Shown here: positions 34,881 through 44,275 of the stretch, in pieces
Numbering within the stretch: the stretch's first letter is position 1
Layout: each line of letters starts with the position of its first letter
Assembly (NCBI RefSeq): GCF_017377395.1
Contig: NZ_CP061800.1
Location: forward strand, 5,849,633-5,913,632
From: Desulfonema magnum
GTDB lineage: Bacteria; Desulfobacterota; Desulfobacteria; Desulfobacterales; 4be13
Reading direction: 5' to 3'
DNA: 64,000 bases
The notes under the pieces: generated by a model
What the model saw: only the letters and a program-made list of their open reading frames with translations
The model's database searches: none
What the model was told of the DNA's origin: nothing
Made by a program: the position numbers and the translations under genes

Positions 34881-35227
34881 TTTATGCAAAGCTTGCTTTC
34901 TGAAGCTTATTTCGGGCATCCTTTAAATCTGGCAGATGAGAGCTTTACACTGCTGATGAGGGAAAAATATAAAAAGGGAGTTTAATATTTTTCCAGCTAT
35001 CCGCCTGGCGGAAAATAATATAAGGTACTCGGAGAATACTCATCATCCAAGAAATTATGTTTTAAAGCATGTTTACTGGGCAAATATCAAAAATTTGGAT
35101 AATGAGTTATTACCGAGTACCTAAAATCCCAGATGCCGCATAAAATTTTTAAAAAAGGCTGTCAGAATTCGGTTGAAAAAAACTAAAACATGTCATAAAG
35201 ATGATATTTGCAAACAGCAATGTTTTA

Positions 35228-35312
35228 TAACGGACATGACCAAGGGTCACAATAAAACATGAAAGTTTCAGTTTTTCCAAACGGTTAACACCTAACACCT
35301 AACACGTTTATA
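35228..35312 (+). promoter_or_regulatory. Shared upstream element, copy near 35328
   Basis: ATAACGGACATGACCAAGGG then TCACAA and CATGAAAGTTT, followed by TAACACCTAACACCTAACAC. A matching arrangement stands before sat at 42119-42215. TGACC-AAG-GGTCA is a perfect palindrome and could bind a dimeric regulator; the role is inferred from the shared placement only. Confidence 0.45.
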
Positions 35313-35327
35313 TATTAAGGAACAATA

Positions 35328-35600
35328 ATGGAAACTCAAAAATCTTCGCTGAGGGAAGATATTGAAAAAATATTTCAGGATATTGGCGGTTTTACCTGGG
35401 AACAGGCAGAGAGCTGGTCAGGTTTCTGCCACGCCGTTGGTATGGAACCGATACCTTATCTGAAAGTGATGCTGAATAACGTCTGTAATATCAGGTCCGC
35501 CACTGCTGGAAAAAATGTCCCTTCCAGCGTCACTTCTCCTGAATTATGGATCATTTTCAAACATTGCCGAACGCGTTTCAAGCTGATCGAACCTGAATAG
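35328..35600 (+). CDS. Small hypothetical protein
   Basis: A 90-residue protein of unknown family, with no signal peptide, membrane span or metal motif. The N-terminal half is rich in helix-formers (REDIEKIFQDIGGFTWEQAE) and the middle reads SWSGFCHAVGMEPIPYLKVM. AAGGA lies before the ATG, and the shared element at 35228 stands just upstream. It could be a complete small gene; the coding evidence is moderate. Confidence 0.6.
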   Translation: METQKSSLREDIEKIFQDIGGFTWEQAESWSGFCHAVGMEPIPYLKVMLNNVCNIRSATAGKNVPSSVTSPELWIIFKHCRTRFKLIEPE

Positions 35601-35685
35601 AAGCCTTGCCGCACAATCTTCTGTGTATGCATTTTTCATATCTGCTCATTTTCAAAAAATTCACGGGCCAACTGATTCCTTAACA

Positions 35686-35714
35686 TTGACTTTTATGAGG
35701 CCAGTTGGTATAAT
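35686..35714 (+). promoter_or_regulatory. Strong promoter adjoining the RNase start codon
   Basis: TTGACT at 35686-35691, 17-base spacer, TATAAT at 35709-35714. The expected transcript start (35720-35723) coincides with the ATG at 35723, so the message may be leaderless; no ribosome site is seen. Confidence 0.65.
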
Positions 35715-35722
35715 AATAAGTT

Positions 35723-37717
35723 ATGGAATCAGGAAACATTATTGAATATATTGACCGCCAGAAAATTATATGTGCGGTTGTTCTGGAAGTTAAAACCCAG
35801 AAACTGAGACTTCTTACGGAGACCAATCGTGAAGTCAAGCTCTCGGAAAATCGGTTGTCCCACAAATGTAAAGACCGTCTCAACCTCTCGTCGGGAAGAG
35901 ACAGGCTGGTTGAAGCCTTAAAAGATACGGTAAACAGGCGCATGGCTCTGGTTGATCAGATTGATGTCAGGGAATTGTGGGACGTTCTGAATACAGAACA
36001 GGAATGGATTGATCTTGCCACAATGACTGAGTTCTGTTTTCCGGATAACCCGTCCCAGGATCATGAAGCAGCAGTTGTCAGAGCATTTTTTTACGACAAA
36101 CTGTATTTCAAATTTAATCCGGATCGTTTTTTCCCAAATTCTGAAGAACAGGTCGAACAAATTCGTACCCAGACACGGGAAACCACCCGCAAAAATCGAA
36201 TTATTGAAGAAGGCGGTATCTGGCTCAGAAACGTCTTAAATGACAACGTCTCTGAGATGTCTGAGGATAAGGCAGAATTTGCAGAAATACTTAAATCTGT
36301 CTATCTGTTTGAAAAAAACAGCAAACACTATGACCTTGGGAAGGCAATGCTTGCCAAAGCCGGCATCAAGGTAAATGAAATGGTGTTTGACCTGTTTGTA
36401 AAGCTGGGTATATGGGATCAGGATGAACACATAGAACTCTATCAGTATGAAATTCCGATAGATTTTGCTGATCCTGTCATCGGACATACAAAGCATTTGG
36501 TAGAGAAAGTAAAGCATGACAGTACTTGTCTGATTAGTGAAAACAATCGCAGGGACCTGACAGACCTTCCGCTGATAACCATAGACGGGCAGGCAACGCT
36601 GGACTTTGATGATGCGTTAAGCATTGAGGACAGAGGGGATCATTATTGCCTGGGCGTCCATATTGCCGATGTGGGACATTATGTGAAAAAAGGAGATAAG
36701 ATTGACCGGGAAGCCATCATACGAGGAAGTTCAATTTATCTGCCTGATCAGAAAATTCCCATGATGCCCCCGTCCCTGGCCGAAGATATTTGCAGCCTCA
36801 GAGCCGGAGAACTGCGTCCCGCTGTCAGTACACTGATAAAATTAAGTCCGCAGGGTGAAATCATTGATTATGAAATCGTTCCCAGTCGGATCCGCGTGAA
36901 AGATCAGCTCACCTACTATGATGTGAATATGATCGCGGAGGAAGATAAAAACATCTCTGTTCTTCACGATATTGCTCAGAAATTTCGTCAGAAAAGGCTC
37001 TCGGACGGTGCTGTTCAGATATCTTTGCCGGAAATCAATATCTGGCTGGAAAACGGCGAACTCATTGTAAACAAAACAGACAGGGAAACTCCCGGCAGAC
37101 TGTTGGTTGCCGAAACAATGATCATGGCGAACTGGCTGATGGCCTGCTTTTTATCAAAACATGGTATTCCCGCAATTTACAGAACCCAGCCGGATCCGAG
37201 GGAACGTCTCTACAGAGAAGATGAAGGAAGCCTTTTTCAGAACTGGATGCAGCGCAAATTTTTAAGCCGTTTTGTTTTGCAGCCTCAGGCGGAACACCAT
37301 GCAGGGCTTGGCCTGGACGCTTATGTTACGGCCACTTCTCCCATCCGTAAATATTTTGATCTTATCACCCAGCGCCAGATACGGTCTGTTTTCGGTCTTG
37401 AGGAGCCTTACACTCCTGAAGAGATTGACCGTGCCATTCAGATGCTTGAACAGCCCATGAGTTATGTGTCAAGGGTTCAATATCGCCGAAAAAGGTATTG
37501 GTTATTAAAATATCTTGAGGGGAAAATCGGGGAAAAAGAAGAGGCCATTGTCCTCAGCAAACGAAGAAATGACTATCTTGTGCTCATACCCGAATATATG
37601 ACAGAATGCAGTCTGCCGCTGCCAGGCGGATTGAGATTAAAGCCGGAAGACCTTATTCAGGTTAAAATACAGCACGTCAATGCCAGAAAAGATACGCTTT
37701 CCGTATTTATGGCATGA
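35723..37717 (+). CDS. RNase II-family exoribonuclease (RNB domain)
   Basis: A 664-residue 3'-5' exoribonuclease. The RNB domain begins near 280: the catalytic aspartates lie in LITIDGQATLDFDDALSIED and the domain continues with CLGVHIADVGHYVKKGDKID, GSSIYLPDQKIPMMPPSLAE and, at the end, DAYVTATSPIRKYFDLITQR. The N-terminal 270 residues look unlike the cold-shock domains of RNase II/R. The C-terminal S1-like part is short. It should degrade RNA in the cytoplasm. The ATG lies at the predicted transcript start. Confidence 0.92.
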   Translation: MESGNIIEYIDRQKIICAVVLEVKTQKLRLLTETNREVKLSENRLSHKCKDRLNLSSGRDRLVEALKDTVNRRMALVDQIDVRELWDVLNTEQEWIDLATMTEFCFPDNPSQDHEAAVVRAFFYDKLYFKFNPDRFFPNSEEQVEQIRTQTRETTRKNRIIEEGGIWLRNVLNDNVSEMSEDKAEFAEILKSVYLFEKNSKHYDLGKAMLAKAGIKVNEMVFDLFVKLGIWDQDEHIELYQYEIPIDFADPVIGHTKHLVEKVKHDSTCLISENNRRDLTDLPLITIDGQATLDFDDALSIEDRGDHYCLGVHIADVGHYVKKGDKIDREAIIRGSSIYLPDQKIPMMPPSLAEDICSLRAGELRPAVSTLIKLSPQGEIIDYEIVPSRIRVKDQLTYYDVNMIAEEDKNISVLHDIAQKFRQKRLSDGAVQISLPEINIWLENGELIVNKTDRETPGRLLVAETMIMANWLMACFLSKHGIPAIYRTQPDPRERLYREDEGSLFQNWMQRKFLSRFVLQPQAEHHAGLGLDAYVTATSPIRKYFDLITQRQIRSVFGLEEPYTPEEIDRAIQMLEQPMSYVSRVQYRRKRYWLLKYLEGKIGEKEEAIVLSKRRNDYLVLIPEYMTECSLPLPGGLRLKPEDLIQVKIQHVNARKDTLSVFMA

Positions 37718-37719
37718 TT

Positions 37720-37795
37720 TGGGGATTTGTAATTTGTAATTTGTGATTGGTGATTGGCTGGCAAATCCCAAATCACCAATCCCAAATTCCCGAGG
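37720..37795. repeat. TTTGTAA / ATCACCA heptamer block
   Basis: GATTTGTAATTTGTAATTTG and then AATCACCAATCCC form a self-complementary stretch like that inside the nfn operon. Confidence 0.6.
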
Positions 37796-37800
37796 TTCCC

Positions 37801-40044
37801 ATGTTCTCATCTGTTCTTTTCAGAAAATTTTTTCTCTCCGTTCTGTTTATTGTCCTTGTTTTTTCCATAGCTATTTATTTTTTTTCAGTGCCGCTCATCA
37901 AGCGTTCGCTTTACAGGCTTGAGAAAGAATCTGCCCAGACAATTCTCGACAATGTTTATGAAATTGTGAGAAGTGAATATCTGAGTATCGAAGCCTACAA
38001 AGAATCCGCACTGGCGGGTTACAAAAGACAGCTGAAAAATATCCTTATTCTTCACGAATCTTTTCTGAAAAACAAATATCTGCAATATAAAGAGGGGTTA
38101 CTGACAGAAGAAGAGGCAAAGAATTCCGCCCTGGAGGAAACGCGCAGGTTCATATACGGAACCGACGATTATATTTGGATTTCAGACTATAATTCCGTTC
38201 TCATTTCTCATCCTGACCCGAGAGCGCATAAAGCAGATTACTCTCTGGTCAGGGACAAATATGGGAAACGGATTGTTCCTTCCGTGGTTAGAATTGCCAG
38301 GGAAAAAAATCAAGGATATACTTCATACTGGTGGAGACGTCTGAGCGACGAAAAATTTGTTGAAAAGCTTACTTATTCAAGACATTTCCCTCAATGGAAA
38401 TGGGTGACCGCCACGGGCGTTTATATTGATGATGTGGAAACTGAAGTTGCCAGACGTAAGAAAAAGATGCTTGAGGAACTCAGAGAGATTTTGCAAAATG
38501 TAAAAATCGCACGAACAGGATATATGTACATTTTTGATTCCAAATTGAATATGATTGTTCATCCGAATCCCAACATTGAAAACACAAATTTTTCCAATCG
38601 CATCAATCCGGTTACAAACCAACCCATTGGAAAAGAGATGATCGCGGTGGGCCGGAACCTCAAGCCCGAACTTTTTTATAAATGGGATAAGCCCGACGAT
38701 AAGGGACAGTATATTTATAACAAGATTACATGGGTGAGATATTTCAAAGAATTTGACTGGTATATTGGCTCTTCGATCTATACCAAAGAACTGAACATCA
38801 CATCAGACATGCTGGGACGCAGAATCCTCATTGTTTCTGTGGTGATGTTCCTGATATCTCTGGGAACAGCGATTATTTTTCTGAATAAATTCCTGGTTCC
38901 TATAAAAAAACTTTCCAACCTCGCTTTAAAGGCCAAGGAGGGCGATCTCTCTGTCAGATGTCACGCCGCAGGTAATGACGAGATCGGCGTGCTTTCCATG
39001 GCGTTTAACAGTATGATCACCCAGCTCAGGAACAATATCGAAGACCTGGACAGAAAAGTGCATGAGCGAACACACGAACTGCTTAGATCAAACAAACAGC
39101 TGATTCAGGAAATAGAAGAACGCACGCTGGCGGAAGACGCATTGCGTGAGAGTGAAGAACGATACCGTACTATTCTGGAGAACATCGAAGATAGCTATTA
39201 CGAAGTTGATTTGGCCGGTAATATGATATTCTTCAATAATTCATTGTGCCGACACCTCGGGTACACCAAAGATGAATTAGAAGGTACAAATTTCCGGGAG
39301 TATATGGATGAGATAAACGCCAAAAAAGTTTTTCAGGCATTCCACAGGACTTTTAAAACAGGAAAATCCGCCAAGTCGTTTGACTGGAAATTCATCAAAA
39401 AAGACGGTTCAGAGGCTTATGCTGAAATATCAGTCAGTTTAATAAAAAACTCAGAGGGTGATGCAATTGGCTTTCGGGGAATTGCCCGCGATGTCACCGA
39501 GCGAAAGAAATTTGAAGAAGAGCTTGCATTTCTGGCTTACCATGATCCGCTTACAGGATTATATAACCGGAAAGCTTTTCTTGAAAAACTTAAAGAGACA
39601 TTGGTTTTTGCCAAACGATATGAGAATGAACGATCTGTTTTTTATCTTGACTTGGATAAGTTTAAAGAGGTCAATGATATGTACGGACATGAAACAGGAG
39701 ATAAGTTGTTGAAGGAGGTTGCTGACAGACTGAAAATATCTGTGCGTGAGAGTGATCATGTTTGCAGATTCGGAGGGGACGAGTTCACAATAATCCTTAA
39801 TAATACAAATGATTCATGTCCCGAACGCGTGGCCCTGAGAATTATGGAAAAGATATCCGAACCCTATTATATTGATAATCACAAAATTGATTTTATCACA
39901 CCAAGTATCGGAATCAGCGCTTACCCGAAAGACGGTTATGATGTTGATACGCTCATTAACTGTGCGGATACGGCAATGTATAAAGCCAAGGAGGGAAGGA
40001 ATCAGTATGTCTGTTACAGCAAAATTAAGACTTGTGATTCTTGA
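37801..40044 (+). CDS. Cache-HAMP-PAS diguanylate cyclase
   Basis: A 747-residue inner-membrane sensor that makes c-di-GMP. Helix 1 at about 8-30; two Cache-type sensor modules outside the membrane (DDYIWISDYNSVLISHPDPR near 123; GYMYIFDSKLNMIVHPNPN near 240); helix 2 near 343-365; HAMP; PAS (RTILENIEDSYYEVDLAGNM) near 460; GGDEF near 580-740. The active-site motif GGDEF is intact, and RESD five residues before it is a product-inhibition I-site. The longer open frame starts in repeats; the ATG at 37801 gives a proper N-terminus. Confidence 0.93.
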   Translation: MFSSVLFRKFFLSVLFIVLVFSIAIYFFSVPLIKRSLYRLEKESAQTILDNVYEIVRSEYLSIEAYKESALAGYKRQLKNILILHESFLKNKYLQYKEGLLTEEEAKNSALEETRRFIYGTDDYIWISDYNSVLISHPDPRAHKADYSLVRDKYGKRIVPSVVRIAREKNQGYTSYWWRRLSDEKFVEKLTYSRHFPQWKWVTATGVYIDDVETEVARRKKKMLEELREILQNVKIARTGYMYIFDSKLNMIVHPNPNIENTNFSNRINPVTNQPIGKEMIAVGRNLKPELFYKWDKPDDKGQYIYNKITWVRYFKEFDWYIGSSIYTKELNITSDMLGRRILIVSVVMFLISLGTAIIFLNKFLVPIKKLSNLALKAKEGDLSVRCHAAGNDEIGVLSMAFNSMITQLRNNIEDLDRKVHERTHELLRSNKQLIQEIEERTLAEDALRESEERYRTILENIEDSYYEVDLAGNMIFFNNSLCRHLGYTKDELEGTNFREYMDEINAKKVFQAFHRTFKTGKSAKSFDWKFIKKDGSEAYAEISVSLIKNSEGDAIGFRGIARDVTERKKFEEELAFLAYHDPLTGLYNRKAFLEKLKETLVFAKRYENERSVFYLDLDKFKEVNDMYGHETGDKLLKEVADRLKISVRESDHVCRFGGDEFTIILNNTNDSCPERVALRIMEKISEPYYIDNHKIDFITPSIGISAYPKDGYDVDTLINCADTAMYKAKEGRNQYVCYSKIKTCDS

Positions 40045-40065
40045 TTTTTGATTTGTGGACAGCGG

Positions 40066-40130
40066 CGAAACCCGGGGGTTTCCTTCTCGGGGGACGGATA
40101 TTTCCGGTAAAAAAAAGCCGGGTTTCTTCC
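40066..40130. repeat. AAACCCGG-type palindromic element
   Basis: CGAAACCCGGGGGTTTCC at the left and AAAAGCCGGGTTTCTTCC at the right; same family as 33816 and 53117. Confidence 0.65.
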
Positions 40131-40162
40131 CGGACAAATATTTAAAACTGACAGAAATGGTA

Positions 40163-40381
40163 GCGCTGTTCGGTGGGTTTCGCTTCGCTCCACCCACCCT
40201 ACAATATTCTGAACTGGGTATGTTATTTATTTTGAGCGCTGTTCGGTGGGTTTCGCTTCGCTGCACCCACCCTACAATATTCTGAACCGGGTATGTTATT
40301 TATTTTGAGCGCTGTTCGGTGGGTTTCGCTTCGCTGCACCCACCCTACAATATTCTGAACCGGGTATGTTATTTATTTTGA
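40163..40381. repeat. 73-bp tandem repeat, three units
   Basis: Units begin GCGCTGTTCGGTGGGTTTCG at 40163, 40236 and 40309. Each has the hairpin GGTGGGTTTCGCTTCGCT... CACCCACC, related to the elements at 49138-49285 and 54655-54690. The whole gap 40045-40430 is repeat. Confidence 0.9.
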
Positions 40382-40430
40382 GTTCCCTAATATTTTATCA
40401 CACCTTATTATAACAGGAGGTTGTAATTCG

Positions 40431-40868
40431 ATGAATACAGAGAAAAAATATAGGAATCCGCTGGTTACGGTTGACATTATTATTGAAATCAATGCGGGTA
40501 TCGTTTTGATCGAAAGGGTAAATCCGCCTCATGGATGGGCATTGCCGGGAGGATTTGTTGATTATGGTGAATCTCTTGAAACATCTGCTGTCAGAGAGGC
40601 AAAGGAGGAAACATCTCTTGATGTCACACTCAGAGAGCAGTTTCATTCCTATTCTGACCCTGACCGTGATCCCAGACATCACACAGTAACGACGGTTTTT
40701 ATTGCAACTGCAGACGGCATACCCAAAGCAGATGATGATGCAAAGAATCTGGGGGTTTTCACAGAAAACAGTCTGCCTTCACCCATTGTTTTTGATCATG
40801 GAAAAATTATCAGAGACTATTTTTGTTACAGAAAAGGAGAGTTAAAAAAGGATATTTTTGAAACTTGA
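40431..40868 (+). CDS. Nudix hydrolase
   Basis: A 145-residue hydrolase of nucleoside-diphosphate-linked compounds. The Nudix box starts at GGFVDYGESLETSAV and continues REAKEETSLDV, matching G-x5-E-x7-R-E-U-x-E-E with Ser in place of the last Gly. The fold elements before it (VTVDIIIEINAGIVLIER) are normal for ADP-ribose-type Nudix proteins. AGGAGG precedes the start. Substrate not determinable. Confidence 0.9.
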   Translation: MNTEKKYRNPLVTVDIIIEINAGIVLIERVNPPHGWALPGGFVDYGESLETSAVREAKEETSLDVTLREQFHSYSDPDRDPRHHTVTTVFIATADGIPKADDDAKNLGVFTENSLPSPIVFDHGKIIRDYFCYRKGELKKDIFET

Positions 40869-41065
40869 AACTTGAAACTTGAAACTTGAAACTCGGAACT
40901 TGAAACTTGAAACTTGAAACTTGAAACTTGAAACTTGAAACTCGGAACTTGAAACTTGAAACTCGGAACTTGAAACTTGAAACTTGAAACTTGAAACTTG
41001 AAACTCGGAACTTGAAACTTGAAACTCGGAACTTGAAACTTGAAACTTGAAACTTGAAACTTGAA
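40859..41065. repeat. GAAACTT heptamer array
   Basis: About 29 head-to-tail copies of a seven-base unit, mostly GAAACTT with interspersed GAAACTCGGAACTT pairs, run from the end of the Nudix gene to about 41065. Because seven is not a multiple of three, all frames stay open over long stretches and produce spurious peptides. Confidence 0.92.
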
Positions 41066-41143
41066 ATGGGTTATATACGCATACATGAAAATCCGTCTGA
41101 CTTCCTGATTTCAAGTTTCAAATTTCGATTGAAGGGGGAAACC

Positions 41144-41920
41144 ATGTCTTATTTCAAGCCTGATTTTAAAAAAGGAAATTCCAGGTCTTCCGGTTTCTTC
41201 AGACCTTTTAAAAATCTGAAAACACTTCTTAACAGCAAGTCTTTACCGCTTGCTTCGGGTTCTGCTGAAACAATCTCAAATAAGACTGAGGCTGACCCGG
41301 ACCAGCCTGAATATGAACAAAGACTTTTCATGAAGGCCATGGCGGGCGTCACTCCTGTTCCAAGAGGCAAATATATTGAAAATGACGCTGAAATCAGACA
41401 GGCAATCCCTGATGATGAAGAGCAGGACGGAAGCATATTTGATGATGATACTGAATACGAAAGCATATTGCGACTCAAGCGTCTTGTGGAAAACGGTGAG
41501 GGGTTTGTTGTCGCGAACACACCGGAATATATTGAAGGCAGAAGCTACTGTGACAACCCGGAAATTACAGACCGCCTGCACCGGGGGGATTTTTCCATTC
41601 AGGCGCATATTGATCTTCACGGACTCAGTGCGGAAGCAGCCGAGGATGTCTTTGACGGGTTCATTAAGGATGCCCTGGACACGGGAAAAAGGGCAGTGCT
41701 GATTGTGCATGGCAGAGGGCTTTCCTCACCTGTAAAGCCGGTGTTAAAAAGCAAAGTTCAGGATTGGCTGACTCGCGGTCCCTGGCGAAAGTGGGTCATT
41801 GCTTTTTCAAGCGCGAGGTCGTGTGACGGGGGGGCAGGGGCCACTTATGTGCTGCTCAGACGACGGCCTTTTACAAAGCGGTTCAGAAAAAAAAAGCGGG
41901 GAATGAAAGGGAAGAAATAG
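41144..41920 (+). CDS. Smr-domain protein
   Basis: A 258-residue protein with an N-terminal disordered part (about 1-100) and a C-terminal Smr domain (about 160-245). The domain has the DLHGL motif (HIDLHGLSAEAAEDVFDGFI) and VLIVHGRGLSSP, the two conserved motifs of Smr nicking nucleases (the second loop here is HGRG rather than HGxG variants). It probably cuts nucleic acid structures or mRNA, as MutS2- and SMR-type proteins do. The ATG at 41144 after GGGGGAAACC is preferred over starts within the heptamer array. Confidence 0.88.
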   Translation: MSYFKPDFKKGNSRSSGFFRPFKNLKTLLNSKSLPLASGSAETISNKTEADPDQPEYEQRLFMKAMAGVTPVPRGKYIENDAEIRQAIPDDEEQDGSIFDDDTEYESILRLKRLVENGEGFVVANTPEYIEGRSYCDNPEITDRLHRGDFSIQAHIDLHGLSAEAAEDVFDGFIKDALDTGKRAVLIVHGRGLSSPVKPVLKSKVQDWLTRGPWRKWVIAFSSARSCDGGAGATYVLLRRRPFTKRFRKKKRGMKGKK

Positions 41921-42067
41921 AAAAATAAGTACCTGATGACTGTTCCGGATGTGGGAGAATCCGACCGAAGCGGCTGCTCCGGCAACAATAAATCTGAATG
42001 ATTATCCGAAGCTGTTTCAGTTTCTGAATACCTGATTAGAATTTTGTTTTTTTAATGTCGTTTAGGC

Positions 42068-42096
42068 TTGACAAATGTTTTTTATTCTATTAGATT
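42068..42096 (+). promoter_or_regulatory. Promoter of sat
   Basis: TTGACA (42068-42073), 17-base spacer, TAGATT (42091-42096). The leader would be about 170 bases and contains the element at 42119. Confidence 0.7.
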
Positions 42097-42118
42097 CTTT
42101 TTTTTTCAAATTTATATA

Positions 42119-42215
42119 AACGGCCATGACCTGCCGGTCACAACGTTACATGAAAGTTTTATAATTTTTCTTAACACTTAACACTTAACACCTAACACCT
42201 AACACTTTCATATAA
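42119..42215 (+). promoter_or_regulatory. Shared upstream element, copy before sat
   Basis: AACGGCCATGACCTGCCGGT then CACAACG, ACATGAAAGTTTT and TTAACACTTAACACCTAACACC; parallel in order to 35228-35312. TGACC-TGCC-GGTCA is palindromic. Part of a dispersed repeat or an operator; it lies downstream of the predicted start of transcription. Confidence 0.5.
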
Positions 42216-42275
42216 AAATATATAATGGCGTTGCCAAAATTATAAATATAAAACTTCAAAAGGAGACATAAACGA

Positions 42276-43550
42276 ATGGCAAATTTAGTCCCACCTCATG
42301 GCGGAAAAGGCTTAACCTGTTGCCTGCTTGAAGGCGCTGAATTGGAAGCGGAAAAGAAAAAAGCTGAAGGTCTCAAAAAGATCACGATCTCTCCCCGTGA
42401 AAAGGGTGATCTGATTATGATGGGTATTGGCGGATTCAGCCCCCTGACAGGTTTCATGACAAAGGCTGACTGGAAAGGCGTATGTGAAGATTTCCTTACA
42501 GCCGACGGAACCTTCTGGCCCATCCCCGTGACCCTGTCTGCTTCAAAAGAAGACGCCGATGCCATCAGTGACGGCGATGAAATTGCTCTGTATGATCCCG
42601 AAGGCGATGAAATCATGGCAACCATGAAAGTCACCGAAAAATTCGAGATGACCGAAGCCGACAAAAAGTTTGAGTGCGAAAAAGTCTATATGGGCGAAGG
42701 CACCCCGACCGCTGAGGAATTCTGGAAAATTGCCAAAGACGATCATCCTGGCGTTCAGATGGTTATGGAACAGAAAGACTTCAACCTTGCCGGACCTGTG
42801 AAGGTTCTGAGTGAGGGCGAATATCCCACCAAATATGCCGGTATCTACGTCAGACCTGAAGAATCCCGCAGATTGTTTGAGGAAAGAGGATGGAGCGAGG
42901 TTGCCGCACTTCAGCTCAGAAACCCCATGCACAGATCACACGAATATCTTTGCAAAATCGCTGTTGAAGTTTGTGACGGCGTTTACATCCATTCCCTGGT
43001 CGGAAACCTGAAACCTGGTGACATTCCCGCAGAAGTTCGCGTAAAATGTATTGACGCGCTTGTAAAGAACTATTTTGTGGAAGATAATGTTCTGCAGGGC
43101 GGATATCCCCTTGACATGCGTTATGCCGGCCCCAGAGAAGGCCTGCTCCACGCAACTTTCCGTCAGAACTATGGCTGCTCCAAGATGATCATCGGCCGTG
43201 ACCACGCGGGCGTTGGTGATTTCTACGGCATGTTCGAAGCCCAGACCATCTTTGACAAAATTCCGACCCCGGCAGAACCTGGAAAAGCCCTGATCTGCAC
43301 ACCGTTGAAGATTGACTGGACATTCTACTGCTACAAGTGTGACGGTATGGCATCTCTGAGAACCTGTCCCCACGGCAAAGAAGATCGTGTACTTCTCAGC
43401 GGAACCATGCTGCGTAAGGGCCTTTCCGAAGGCACTCCGATTCCGGATCATTTCGGACGTGAGGAAGTTCTTGAGATTCTCCGTGAGTACTATGCAGGAC
43501 TTACGGAAAAAGTTGAAATCAAAACTCATGCGGCTGCAACTGGCCAATAG
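42276..43550 (+). CDS. sat: Sulfate adenylyltransferase (dissimilatory ATP sulfurylase)
   Basis: A 424-residue enzyme making APS from ATP and sulfate, the first step of sulfate respiration. Active-site motifs are intact: LQLRNPMHRSHEYL near 210 (HxxH present) and IIGRDHAGVGDFYG near 305, and the zinc-type Cys region YKCDGMASLRTCPHG near 352 is that of Desulfobacterota Sat. Its codon use is more biased to C-ending codons than the neighbours, as in highly expressed genes. AAGGAG precedes the ATG, and a strong terminator follows. aprAB and qmo are not in this window. Confidence 0.97.
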   Translation: MANLVPPHGGKGLTCCLLEGAELEAEKKKAEGLKKITISPREKGDLIMMGIGGFSPLTGFMTKADWKGVCEDFLTADGTFWPIPVTLSASKEDADAISDGDEIALYDPEGDEIMATMKVTEKFEMTEADKKFECEKVYMGEGTPTAEEFWKIAKDDHPGVQMVMEQKDFNLAGPVKVLSEGEYPTKYAGIYVRPEESRRLFEERGWSEVAALQLRNPMHRSHEYLCKIAVEVCDGVYIHSLVGNLKPGDIPAEVRVKCIDALVKNYFVEDNVLQGGYPLDMRYAGPREGLLHATFRQNYGCSKMIIGRDHAGVGDFYGMFEAQTIFDKIPTPAEPGKALICTPLKIDWTFYCYKCDGMASLRTCPHGKEDRVLLSGTMLRKGLSEGTPIPDHFGREEVLEILREYYAGLTEKVEIKTHAAATGQ

Positions 43551-43581
43551 GAATTAGGAATTTCTTAATTCTTTTATAATA

Positions 43582-43617
43582 AAAAAAAGGGAGACGTAAA
43601 AACGTTTCCCTTTTTTT
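43582..43617 (+). terminator. Terminator after sat
   Basis: AAAAAAAGGGAGACGT pairs with ACGTTTCCCTTTTTTT (one G-T), a strong stem ending in a T run 32 bases after the sat stop; the A run makes it bidirectional for the convergent gene. Confidence 0.88.
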
Positions 43618-43664
43618 ATTGTAACAGATATCTGGATTATGGGCAAAAGATTCCGAGCATATAC

Positions 43665-44219
43665 TCAATTTTCTATCATCCCTTTCACCTCCGAAAAGTC
43701 TCTTGCCTTTTTTATCACATCTTTTATATTCCTCAACCGTTTTATATCATTAATATCATGAATTTTTGGCATAAATTTTAGAACATCATCTCCGAATCTG
43801 AGACTCAGCCCGAATTCAATGGTATCCAGCAGCCCTTCCCGTATGCCGATTTGTATGCCCTGCTCATAGCCTTCTTTTCTCAGTTCATCTGCTATTGTCA
43901 TGACCAGATCACCTCCCTCAGCAGGCAAATTGTCCTTCATCATTGTTATTATCTCATCCGTTGTTGTTATTATTTTGTCCCCTGCGGTGGTTAACAGGTA
44001 ACGAATTATCATTTCAAGATACTGCAACCCGCTATCCAGCTTCGGCAGTTCCCACATAAGTGATAACATCCCTGGCAATTTTTCCATAAACTCGGGAGCA
44101 TGGATATATTTGAAAATCAGCATGACAACACGGGAAAGTGGCGTGCCTCTGATTTCATCATCGGGGTACCGGATGAGATCAACAAGAATATACTCAAAAT
44201 CGGGAACATATAAAATGAA
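43665..44219 (-). pseudogene. N-terminally truncated Rpn-family (PD-(D/E)XK) transposase-like gene
   Basis: The frame is open from 44219 to 43665, about 184 residues, and reads coherently from FILYVPDFEYILVDLIRYPD through LIFKYIHAPEFMEKLPGM and ending ELRKEGYEQGIQIGIREGLL. This is the C-terminal half of Rpn-type recombination-promoting nucleases; the N-terminal nuclease half with the D and E/Q-x-K residues is missing. The first in-frame ATG is at 44123, well inside homology. The upstream edge coincides with a copy of the 3' end of the hisG gene, marking the break. Not functional. Confidence 0.75.
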
Positions 44220-44249
44220 TTACTTCAGATAATCCTCAAAAAGTCTGAC
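44213..44249. repeat. 37-base copy of the hisG 3' end
   Basis: AAATGAATTACTTCAGATAA followed by TCCTCAAAAAGTCTGAC matches 45344-45380, the end of the hisG-type gene, with two differences. The two copies flank the 63-bp array and suggest a duplication or insertion event of about 1.1 kb. Confidence 0.75.
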
Positions 44250-44275
44250 GCTACAAAATTACAGATTTGTTTTTA

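Noticed and set aside
34869..34985. 38-residue frame after the CTCGATG repeat
   Set aside because: Its start lies in the repeat end, there is no clear ribosome site, and the peptide matches no family I know; may be a gene remnant.
40826..41114. Minus-strand frames rich in FQVSS repeats
   Set aside because: Direct product of the GAAACTT heptamer array.
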